Shown: in pieces, positions 1 to 4,880 of the stretch
How positions within the stretch are numbered: position 1 is the stretch's first letter
How the letters are laid out: each line of letters begins with the position of its first letter
Assembly (NCBI GenBank): GCA_900555605.1
Contig: USLW01000129.1
Coordinates: forward strand, 1-6,189
Origin: an uncultured Clostridium sp.
Lineage (GTDB): Bacteria > Bacillota > Clostridia > UBA1212 > UBA1255
Reading direction: 5' to 3'
Length of the DNA: 6,189 nt
Program-made: the position numbers and the translations under genes
The notes under the pieces: generated by a model
Databases searched by the model: none
Told to the model about the DNA's origin: nothing
Seen by the model: the letters and a program-made list of their open reading frames with translations, nothing else

Positions 1-440
1 AGTCGATTGACCGGTTTATGAATGGGCCCTTTAATCGTCAGTTCCGGCCGGTGCAAACAGAGGCGGATTGGCTGTCCCGTGACCCGGAGGCAGTGAACGC
101 TTATCTTGCGGACCCTAAATGCGGCTTTGTTTTTACGGCTTCCGCGTATTACGATTTGTTTTCTGTTATGAAGCGCGTTCAAACGGCAAAATGGGGGCGC
201 GCGCTGGACCCGGAGCTGCCTTATCTTGTAATATCCGGCACAGAAGACCCGGTAGGCGGAAACGGAAAGGGCGTAGAAAAGGTTGTACGCCGTATGCGGC
301 GCGGAGGCGCCGCTGACGTTACGCTGCATTTATATGAGGGGGCGCGCCATGAACTGCTCAATGAAACGAACCGCGGAGAGATTATGCAGGATATCCTGCA
401 ATGGCTGCAGCGGGTTGTTTCTGAATCCCCCAAAAAATAA
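1..440 (+). CDS. Alpha/beta hydrolase, C-terminal fragment (monoacylglycerol lipase / lysophospholipase-like)
   Basis: The reading frame is open from the window edge (first full codon at base 3) to TAA at 438-440, so this is the 3' part of a gene that begins upstream; the ATG at 18 is probably internal. About 145 residues are visible. They match the C-terminal half of the serine-hydrolase family that includes monoacylglycerol lipases and PldB/YtpA-type lysophospholipases. The catalytic acid lies in ISGTEDPVGGNGKGV (Asp at visible residue 82) and the catalytic His in YEGARHELLNE (visible residue 116), followed by an amphipathic C-terminal helix containing DILQWL. The nucleophilic Ser in its GxSxG elbow would lie upstream and cannot be seen. 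The family hydrolyses monoacylglycerols or lysophospholipids in the cytoplasm or at the membrane face; the exact substrate cannot be told. The family call is strong, the substrate only inferred. No U-tract terminator is visible at its 3' end; the next promoter begins 2 nt after the stop. Confidence 0.87.
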   Translation, partial: SIDRFMNGPFNRQFRPVQTEADWLSRDPEAVNAYLADPKCGFVFTASAYYDLFSVMKRVQTAKWGRALDPELPYLVISGTEDPVGGNGKGVEKVVRRMRRGGAADVTLHLYEGARHELLNETNRGEIMQDILQWLQRVVSESPKK

Positions 441-441
441 T

Positions 442-470
442 TTGTCGGAATTGCGGCAGTATGGTATACT
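442..470 (+). promoter_or_regulatory. Putative promoter for pdaA (extended -10)
   Basis: The -35-like TTGTCG (442-447) is followed by a 17-nt spacer and TATACT (465-470). A TG one base before the -10 box makes it an extended -10, which compensates for the mediocre -35. Transcription would start near 477, giving a short leader of about 30 nt before the deacetylase. The -35 begins just 2 nt after the hydrolase stop codon. The match is to the vegetative sigma-A pattern. Since Bacillus pdaA is made in the forespore under sigma-G, and sigma-G -10 boxes resemble CATACT, the sigma factor cannot be settled by eye. Confidence 0.5.
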
Positions 471-473
471 GCC
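455..473. repeat. 8-bp perfect inverted repeat over the pdaA -10 box
   Basis: GGCAGTAT (455-462) and ATACTGCC (466-473) are perfect inverted repeats around a 3-nt centre (GGT). The right arm contains most of the -10 box TATACT, so a dimeric repressor bound here would block the promoter. It could instead be a hairpin ending the hydrolase transcript, but only three T residues follow shortly after the right arm (481-483), so it is not a good intrinsic terminator. Confidence 0.5.
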
Positions 474-490
474 AGCCGGCTTTCAATGGA

Positions 491-496
491 AAGGGG
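491..496 (+). promoter_or_regulatory. Shine-Dalgarno site deciding the pdaA start
   Basis: AAGGGG lies 10 nt before the ATG at 507. The in-frame ATG at 486 is upstream of this site and the one at 498 follows it by a single base, so neither could use it. The ATG at 507 is the best start; it puts a Lys-containing N-terminus directly before the membrane segment. Confidence 0.6.
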
Positions 497-506
497 TATG
501 CAAAAG

Positions 507-1553
507 ATGAAGCAATCAAAATCCAATATTGTGATTCTTATTTTAGGAATGATTGTGGCAGTCCTTGTGGCGGCGGTCATCATTCTTCAGGTGACGGATA
601 ACGGAAAGAATCCGGCAGGAGGACCGGACAGAACCGATTCCATGCTGCTGAATACGCCTTCACCGGAATTATCCGCCTCCCCTAAGGAAGAAACAGAAAC
701 ACCCTCCGCAGCGACGGCCACTGCGCCTGCAACCGCTGCGCCCAGCGCAACGCTTTCTGAAGCTACGCCGTCTGCTACGTATACAGAAGGAAATTTTGGT
801 TTTTTAGAAGGGATCAGCAGGGATTATTTTGAGGATGCAAAAGCCGAGGACGGCGGCAGCTGGTATCCGGGAGCTGTCCAGCGGCAGAGTGACGGGACGG
901 TGGTATATAAGTGGGACCGTTATGCAAGTACGCTGCGTACGCTGGAAAAGTATGATGCGATCTATCGGAAGAATACAGATCAAAAAGTGGTTTATCTGAC
1001 CTTTGATTGCGGTTATGAGAATGGTTATACAGCGCGGATTCTGGATATTCTGAAAGAGAAGGATGTAAAGGCAATCTTTTTTGTGACAGGAGATTATTTA
1101 AATGATAAATCAACAAAAGAGATTGTACTTCGGATGCTCAGCGAAGGGCATCTGATCGGAAATCATACGGATAGGCATCCGAATATGACACAGGTATCGG
1201 ACGAAGAATTCGTAAAGCAGCTTCGGAATGTGGAAGCAAAGCTGAAAGCGATTGCCGGCGGGGAGGCTGCAATGTCCTACTATCGCCCGCCTGAGGGTGC
1301 CTCAACGGAGCGGGACTTATGTCTGGCAAAGCATTTGGGGTATACTTCTGTTTTCTGGAGCTTTGCGCACTATGACTTTAATCCGGATCAGCAGCCTGAT
1401 ATCACGGAGGCTTTGGCAAAAACAAAATCCAGCCTTCATGACGGCGCCGTATACCTTCTGCATGCTGTCTCCTCCACAAATACTGCAATTCTCGGAGATC
1501 TCATTGATTATATGCGTGCGGAAGGCTATGAGATCAGACGCATTGATCAATAG
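507..1553 (+). CDS. pdaA: PdaA-type polysaccharide (N-acetylmuramic acid) deacetylase, membrane-anchored
   Basis: The product, 348 aa from the ATG at 507, is a NodB-fold carbohydrate esterase family 4 deacetylase. PdaA removes the N-acetyl group from muramic acid in spore-cortex peptidoglycan, the step leading to muramic delta-lactam needed for germination. Order: short basic N-terminus, one membrane segment (about residues 8-29, rich in I/L/V/A), a Pro/Thr/Ser/Ala-rich linker (about 33-90), then a PdaA-like lead-in and the NodB domain to the end. Motifs visible: LTFDCGYENGYT (D167, with Cys168 where Bacillus PdaA has Asn), the metal-binding pair in GNHTDRHPNM (H220, H224), YYRPPEGAST (R260) and YLLHAVSST (H319). 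The YENGYT and RPPEGAST forms are specific to the PdaA branch rather than general chitin deacetylases. Bacillus PdaA is about 263 aa; the excess here is the N-terminal anchor and linker. The catalytic domain would sit outside the membrane. The gene is transcribed alone and converges on the araC-type gene with a 14-nt gap holding an A5T6 tract. Other delta-lactam de-N-acetylase paralogues are the main alternative. Confidence 0.87.
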   Translation: MKQSKSNIVILILGMIVAVLVAAVIILQVTDNGKNPAGGPDRTDSMLLNTPSPELSASPKEETETPSAATATAPATAAPSATLSEATPSATYTEGNFGFLEGISRDYFEDAKAEDGGSWYPGAVQRQSDGTVVYKWDRYASTLRTLEKYDAIYRKNTDQKVVYLTFDCGYENGYTARILDILKEKDVKAIFFVTGDYLNDKSTKEIVLRMLSEGHLIGNHTDRHPNMTQVSDEEFVKQLRNVEAKLKAIAGGEAAMSYYRPPEGASTERDLCLAKHLGYTSVFWSFAHYDFNPDQQPDITEALAKTKSSLHDGAVYLLHAVSSTNTAILGDLIDYMRAEGYEIRRIDQ

Positions 1554-1567
1554 GCAAAAATTTTTTA

Positions 1568-2410
1568 TCAGCCGGTAGGAATAGAAGCGGCCTCCCGTTC
1601 AATCTGGGAGGGAAGAGAACCCATATGTTTCTTGAAGATCCTGGTAAAATAGGATTGACTGCGAAAGCCGCTTTCCTCGGCGCATTCTGCAATACTTTTT
1701 CCGCCTGCGACGATCAGGCGCTTGGCATTTTCACATCGAATATAATTGAGATAGTCCAACACGGTCCTTCCGGTTACTTCTTTAAATATATGGCAGAAAT
1801 AATACTGGTTATATCCTGCGTTTTTGCAGATATCGGTCAGAGAAAGATCCTCTGCAAAATGATTCCGAATATATTCGACAGCTGCTTTTACGGTATCCGC
1901 TTTTTTGTTATGTCCTGTATAAAGCTGCCCGTCCGGGCAGCTTTCGGCATGATTTCTGGATAAATAGATGAGCAGCTGCAGTGCGGCCAAGCGGACCGCT
2001 GTTTTATAAAGCAGCGATTTTCCCTTCAGCTCGTCGCGGATGCGGCAGAGATATCCTGCTGCGATAGGATCCGTGATCTTAGGAGTAAAATAAATACTTT
2101 CAAGGTTGATTCCGTTTTGTCTGCATAACTGCGCGTCTACAATCATGCAGTAATACCGGCATATGTCTGCTTCTGTATATATCGCATGAAGAAAATTAGA
2201 ATTAATGACAATCAAATCTCCGGCGTTCACGCGGAACTTCTGTGTATCGGAAAGTACGATTCCGCTGCCCTCGTAAAAATACAACAGCTCCACGCTTTCG
2301 TGCCAATGCAGATAGATCATGGAGACGCTTTCACTGCTCAGATATTGCTGGTGGAATATAATCGGAACCTCCGGATCCTTATGTGTCAGATGTTCGTATA
2401 TCGGCTGCAT
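1568..2410 (-). CDS. AraC-family transcriptional regulator with cupin sensor domain
   Basis: This 280-aa protein starts at the ATG complementary to 2408-2410, preceded by an AGGGG Shine-Dalgarno 8 nt upstream on the minus strand. The N-terminal half is a cupin ligand-binding domain: HWHESVELLYFYEG (H35, H37, E41) and the turn motif VNAGDLIVINSNFLHAI (G64, D65, H75). The C-terminal half is the classic double helix-turn-helix: HTH1 about 189-210 (LSLTDICKNAGYNQYYFCHI) and HTH2 about 238-261 (SIAECAEESGFRSQSYFTRI), ending with LPSQIERE in place of the usual P-x-x-(Y/F)-R. Length and domain order are typical of sugar-responsive AraC/MelR/RhaS-like regulators. It is divergent from the isomerase/oxidoreductase operon, so it probably activates that operon in response to its substrate; this is inferred from position. 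The ligand is unknown. The protein is unusually rich in Cys in the middle and DNA-binding regions (C84, C88, C96, C122, C158, C195, C206, C226, C243), with no obvious metal-binding spacing. Confidence 0.93.
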   Translation of the reverse strand: MQPIYEHLTHKDPEVPIIFHQQYLSSESVSMIYLHWHESVELLYFYEGSGIVLSDTQKFRVNAGDLIVINSNFLHAIYTEADICRYYCMIVDAQLCRQNGINLESIYFTPKITDPIAAGYLCRIRDELKGKSLLYKTAVRLAALQLLIYLSRNHAESCPDGQLYTGHNKKADTVKAAVEYIRNHFAEDLSLTDICKNAGYNQYYFCHIFKEVTGRTVLDYLNYIRCENAKRLIVAGGKSIAECAEESGFRSQSYFTRIFKKHMGSLPSQIEREAASIPTG

Positions 2411-2441
2411 GGCGAGATCCCCTGCTTTCTAAGTGGATAAA

Positions 2442-2467
2442 AGCAATATCATACTAAAATACAGCAA
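2442..2467. repeat. AGCAA direct repeats 21 bp apart (candidate AraC-type operator)
   Basis: AGCAA occurs at 2442-2446 and 2463-2467, in the same orientation with 21 bp between equivalent bases (two helical turns). This is the half-site spacing known for AraC-family operators such as araI1-I2. The second copy ends 10 nt before the -35 of the isomerase promoter, where an AraC-type activator would touch RNA polymerase. Only five bases plus scattered positions match, so chance is a real possibility. Confidence 0.3.
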
Positions 2468-2476
2468 GTTTTACGC

Positions 2477-2506
2477 TTTACCCCGCTTGAAAATATATTA
2501 TATAAT
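2477..2506 (+). promoter_or_regulatory. Putative promoter of the isomerase-oxidoreductase operon
   Basis: A perfect -10 TATAAT (2501-2506) is preceded, across an 18-nt spacer, by a weak -35 TTTACC (2477-2482, four of six consensus positions). The start of transcription would be near 2513, leaving a leader of about 39 nt before the ATG at 2552. A strong -10 with a poor -35 fits a promoter that needs an activator, consistent with the neighbouring araC-type gene. Confidence 0.55.
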
Positions 2507-2525
2507 GCTATCGGACAACAGTCAA
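2497..2525 (-). promoter_or_regulatory. Putative promoter of the araC-type regulator, overlapping the divergent promoter
   Basis: Reading the minus strand, TTGACT (2525-2520, five of six) is followed by exactly 17 nt and then TATAAT (2502-2497, six of six). Transcription would start near 2490 and run leftward, giving a leader of about 80 nt before the regulator start at 2410. The -10 box overlaps the -10 of the rightward promoter by two bases, so both cannot be occupied at once. Confidence 0.6.
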
Positions 2526-2551
2526 ACGAAAAATGACGGGAGATGTGATCA

Positions 2552-3394
2552 ATGTATCAATTTTCAATCGGCGTGATTTTAGACTCTTTTCGGACGGATA
2601 TTGAAGAGGCGTTAAAAAAGGCGGAAGCCATCGGTGCGGACGGCATTCAGGTTTATGCGACGCACGGAGCGCTTTCACCGAAGAATTTAACGCCGGCAAA
2701 GAGAAAAGAGTTTCTCAGTATGGTAAAATCTCACGGCTTGAAATTATCCGCCTTGTGCGGAGATTTGGGACGGGGCTTCGGACATAAAGACTTAAATCCG
2801 CAGCTCATTGAAGATTCCAAACAAATCCTGGATCTTGCAAAGGATCTGGAGACTGATATTGTAACGACCCATATCGGCGTTGTACCGGCGGATAAGCAGC
2901 ATGAACGGTACCAAGTGATGCAGGAGGCTTGCTTTGCCTTGAGCCGTTATGCGGACAGCGTACACGCGCATTTTGCAATTGAGACCGGACCGGAGACTGC
3001 CGCGGTGCTGAAAGGCTTTTTGGATGATCTGCATTCCACCGGCGTAGCTGTGAACCTCGATCCGGCAAATCTGGTAATGGTTACGGGAGACGATCCGGTA
3101 CAAGCTGTTTATACAATGAGCGAATATATCGTACATACCCATGCCAAAGATGGAAAACGTCTTCAGATTGCGGACCCGGAGGTGATCTACGGGGTACGGC
3201 CGGGCGAGGTCCCCACTGGCCCTGCTTTTATTGAGGTGCCATTAGGAGAAGGGAGCGTAGATTTCCCGCGTTATCTGAAAGCATTGGATGATATTGGATA
3301 TCGCGGTTTCCTGACAATTGAGCGGGAGGTCGGAGAAGATCCGTCTGCCGATATCAGAAAAGCAGCAGACTTTTTAAGAGGGCTTATTAAATAA
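2552..3394 (+). CDS. Sugar phosphate isomerase/epimerase-like TIM-barrel protein
   Basis: The 280-aa product belongs to the xylose isomerase-like TIM-barrel superfamily (AP endonuclease 2 fold), which contains sugar and inosose isomerases, epimerases and dehydratases. The start at 2552 has GGGAGA 8 nt upstream. The likely divalent-metal ligands stand at the usual strand ends: E144 in FAIETGPE, D170 in VNLDPANL, H195 and H197 in VHTHAKDG, and E257 in LTIEREVG. The N-terminal strand IGVILDSF and the GADGIQVYATHG segment match the family's first two strands. Length is typical and nothing is truncated. It is a cytoplasmic enzyme by lack of any signal or membrane segment. Fourteen nucleotides separate it from the Gfo/Idh/MocA gene, so the two are co-transcribed and probably act on the same sugar or polyol. 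The substrate cannot be read from sequence; a hydroxypyruvate isomerase, inosose dehydratase or ketose epimerase role would all fit the fold. Confidence 0.88.
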   Translation: MYQFSIGVILDSFRTDIEEALKKAEAIGADGIQVYATHGALSPKNLTPAKRKEFLSMVKSHGLKLSALCGDLGRGFGHKDLNPQLIEDSKQILDLAKDLETDIVTTHIGVVPADKQHERYQVMQEACFALSRYADSVHAHFAIETGPETAAVLKGFLDDLHSTGVAVNLDPANLVMVTGDDPVQAVYTMSEYIVHTHAKDGKRLQIADPEVIYGVRPGEVPTGPAFIEVPLGEGSVDFPRYLKALDDIGYRGFLTIEREVGEDPSADIRKAADFLRGLIK

Positions 3395-3396
3395 AT

Positions 3397-3401
3397 GGAG
3401 G
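3397..3401 (+). promoter_or_regulatory. Shine-Dalgarno site deciding the oxidoreductase start
   Basis: A perfect GGAGG sits 7 nt before the ATG at 3409 but only 1 nt before the in-frame ATG at 3403. Spacing therefore favours 3409, so the protein begins MSAEKLKIGV. Confidence 0.75.
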
Positions 3402-3408
3402 AATGAAA

Positions 3409-4476
3409 ATGAGTGCAGAGAAATTAAAGATTGGCGTAATCGGTACGGGAGGCATTTCCGCTTTTCATCTGAACGGTTACGCGCATAACCCGAATGTCGA
3501 AATTTATGCATTGTGTGATTTAAATGAAGAGCGCGTCAGAAATGCCGCGGCCAAATACGGTGTTACCCGTATTTTTACAGATATGAATGAAATGCTGAAG
3601 TTAAAGGAGATTGACGCCGTCAGCGTATGTACCTGGAATTCGGCGCATGCGCCGTGTACGATTGCGGCACTGAATGCAGGCAAGCATGTGCTTTGTGAAA
3701 AGCCTATGGCTATGAATGCAGAAGAAGCGATGGAAATGAAGGCGGCAGCAGAGCGCAACGGAAAATTACTGATGATCGGATTTGTCAGACGCTACGGGAA
3801 TGACTGTGAGATCATGAAGGATTTCATTGATAAAGGGTATTTCGGAGAAATCTATTATACAAAAGCAACCTATTTGAGAAGAAAGGGGAATCCGGGCGGC
3901 TGGTTCGGCGATAAGAATTTTTCAGGCGGTGGGCCGCTGATTGATTTGGGCGTTCATGTCATTGATCTGACGCGTTATCTTTGCGGCAACCCCAGGCCTG
4001 TGTCCGTGTACGGTGCGACCTTTCAAAAGCTGCTTGACCGCAGGCATATTAAAACAGCCGCCGGTTATATATCAGCTGAAAAAAGTGAAAACGACGTATG
4101 CAATGTAGAGGATATGGCTACCGCGCTGATTCGCTATGATAACGGATGCGTTTTGTCTGTAGAGGCCAGCTTCAGCCTGAATATTAAAAGAGACGAAGGA
4201 AAGCTTGAATTCTTCGGCACAAAAGCGGGGGCAAAGCTGGATCCGGAGCTGGAAATTTATTCTGAAATGAATGACTATATGACGGATGTCAAGCTGGCGG
4301 CTCCGACTGCGCTGAGCTTTGACGGATTGTTTGAACGGGAAATTAACCATTTTGTGGACTGCATTCTGACAAATACCCCGTGCCGTGCCCCGGCTGAGGA
4401 TGGTGTGCTCCTTATGAAAATACTGGATGCGATTTATGAGTCTGCAAGAACAGGACATGAGGTTTTGATCAAATAA
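3409..4476 (+). CDS. Gfo/Idh/MocA family NAD(P)-dependent oxidoreductase
   Basis: The product, 355 aa from the ATG at 3409, has the family's two domains. The N-terminal Rossmann fold carries the dinucleotide-binding loop IGVIGTGGIS (G12, G14, G15) and the hallmark CEKPMAMN (E97, K98, P99, with K98 the conserved catalytic/cofactor Lys). The C-terminal alpha/beta domain carries GGGPLIDLGVHVIDLTRYL (D179, H183, D186), which positions the substrate and includes the usual catalytic His. Members oxidise or reduce hydroxyls of sugars, sugar acids and inositols using NAD(H) or NADP(H) in the cytoplasm. Gly/Thr after the first beta strand and the acidic residue in ALCDLNEERV (end of beta-2) suggest NAD rather than NADP, an inference. 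It is the second gene of the operon with the TIM-barrel isomerase and is presumably under the same AraC-type control. Substrate unknown; inositol dehydrogenase-like and hexose-derivative dehydrogenase roles are both open. Confidence 0.92.
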   Translation: MSAEKLKIGVIGTGGISAFHLNGYAHNPNVEIYALCDLNEERVRNAAAKYGVTRIFTDMNEMLKLKEIDAVSVCTWNSAHAPCTIAALNAGKHVLCEKPMAMNAEEAMEMKAAAERNGKLLMIGFVRRYGNDCEIMKDFIDKGYFGEIYYTKATYLRRKGNPGGWFGDKNFSGGGPLIDLGVHVIDLTRYLCGNPRPVSVYGATFQKLLDRRHIKTAAGYISAEKSENDVCNVEDMATALIRYDNGCVLSVEASFSLNIKRDEGKLEFFGTKAGAKLDPELEIYSEMNDYMTDVKLAAPTALSFDGLFEREINHFVDCILTNTPCRAPAEDGVLLMKILDAIYESARTGHEVLIK

Positions 4477-4509
4477 ACACGGAGCCCGCAGTATTTCGGG
4501 ACTTCAAAA

Positions 4510-4571
4510 GATGTGAAGCAGAGAACGGTTTGAATTGCGGCGGCAGTTCAGATCGTTTTTTGCTTCACATC
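4510..4571 (+). repeat. 29-bp uninterrupted hairpin, 33 nt after the oxidoreductase stop
   Basis: Bases 4510-4538 pair with 4543-4571 around a GGCG tetraloop without a bulge or mismatch. The outer part includes a perfect inverted repeat of ATGTGAAGCA (4511-4520 with 4561-4570). Of 29 pairs, 24 are Watson-Crick and 5 are G-U (4521/4560, 4523/4558, 4528/4553, 4530/4551, 4535/4546). All five are G-U only in plus-strand RNA; in minus-strand RNA they would be C-A mismatches. A T6 run (4556-4561) lies inside the descending arm rather than after it, so this is not a standard intrinsic terminator. It may stabilise or process the 3' end of the operon mRNA, be an RNase III substrate, or belong to a small RNA. 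Confidence 0.75.
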
Positions 4572-4581
4572 CTTCTGGACA

Positions 4582-4604
4582 GAGTGCCGGACAGGCCGGC
4601 GCTT
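4582..4604 (+). repeat. 9-bp GC-rich hairpin
   Basis: Bases 4582-4590 pair with 4596-4604 around the loop ACAGG. The core is GCCGG/CCGGC, extended by four more pairs of which two are G-U in the plus sense (4582/4604 and 4585/4601). It lies 10 nt after the long hairpin and no U-tract follows. Confidence 0.5.
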
Positions 4605-4631
4605 GCGGATACAGTAAGCAAATTAAGAAAA

Positions 4632-4659
4632 CGTCTGTACGAGATCCTCGCTGCAGACG
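4632..4659 (+). repeat. Nested hairpin CGTCTG...CAGACG
   Basis: CGTCTG (4632-4637) pairs with CAGACG (4654-4659), and inside it CGAG (4640-4643) pairs with CTCG (4647-4650) around an ATC triloop, leaving a small TA/CTG internal loop. It is the third stem-loop within 150 nt. It also overlaps the weak TTG-started frame, so it could be incidental. Confidence 0.4.
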
Positions 4660-4750
4660 ACGATCCGCTATGGCACCATCGGCCGGACATGGGCGGCCCG
4701 GATACAGCTGCTGGAAAATCGGAAATTATCTGACCGCGAGCCGTTAATGC

Positions 4751-4779
4751 TTGACAAATAAACCTTGCGGAATTATAGT
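4751..4779 (+). promoter_or_regulatory. Strong sigma-A-type promoter for proS
   Basis: A perfect -35 TTGACA (4751-4756), a 17-nt spacer and TATAGT (4774-4779, five of six) form the best promoter in the window. The start of transcription would be near 4786, next to the 8-bp palindrome AGACGTCT (4784-4791). The resulting leader is about 95 nt, too short for a T-box riboswitch. Confidence 0.8.
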
Positions 4780-4880
4780 TAAGAGACGTCTTTATTTTAT
4801 GGAAGGCAGCAGAAAGTACCGCAAAAAACAGTTCCGCACAGACGGCGCTGCATAGGATGGAGAAAGGAAAGATAAATTGC

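Larger units (their letters stand above)
4477..4750. other. Intergenic region without a convincing gene; several hairpins
   Basis: No frame here has a known motif. The best frame is a TTG-started stretch of 67 codons (4530-4733, +). It has only a weak purine run upstream, begins inside the descending-free half of a strong hairpin, and has no recognisable domain, although its middle (LADTVSKLRKRLYEILAADD) could be an amphipathic helix. It may be a decayed gene remnant or chance. What is clear is secondary structure: three hairpins at 4510-4571, 4582-4604 and 4632-4659. Sequences expected of a T-box leader for the downstream synthetase were looked for and not found. No promoter upstream of the hairpins was recognised, so any RNA would come from read-through of the oxidoreductase operon. 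Confidence 0.6.

Noticed and set aside
18..440. ATG at 18 as the true start of the first gene
   Set aside because: The frame is open upstream to the window edge and the protein would lack the nucleophile half of the hydrolase fold, so the gene must begin before the window.
1542..1566. Palindrome ATTGATCAAT followed by A5T6 as a pdaA terminator
   Set aside because: A palindrome with no loop space cannot make a terminator stem. The A/T tract alone is not enough, though it may help ending of both convergent transcripts.
1591..1611. CCTCCC/GGGAGG hairpin near the 3' end of the araC-type gene as a terminator
   Set aside because: It lies within the coding region and the only U-tract (1556-1566) is too far from the stem, so it does not form an intrinsic terminator for either convergent gene.
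2465..2483. A catabolite-responsive (cre) element upstream of the isomerase operon
   Set aside because: The minus strand around AAAGCGTAAAA resembles the core of cre but misses the conserved TG at the left and CA at the right.
4524..4545. GGTTTGAATT resembling a tRNA T-arm
   Set aside because: No acceptor stem, anticodon arm or CCA end can be built around it, and the bases are part of the long hairpin.
4799..4855. An 18-codon ORF in the proS leader as a possible attenuator peptide
   Set aside because: It contains no proline codon, has only a distant weak purine run as ribosome site, and no terminator/antiterminator pair could be seen after it.
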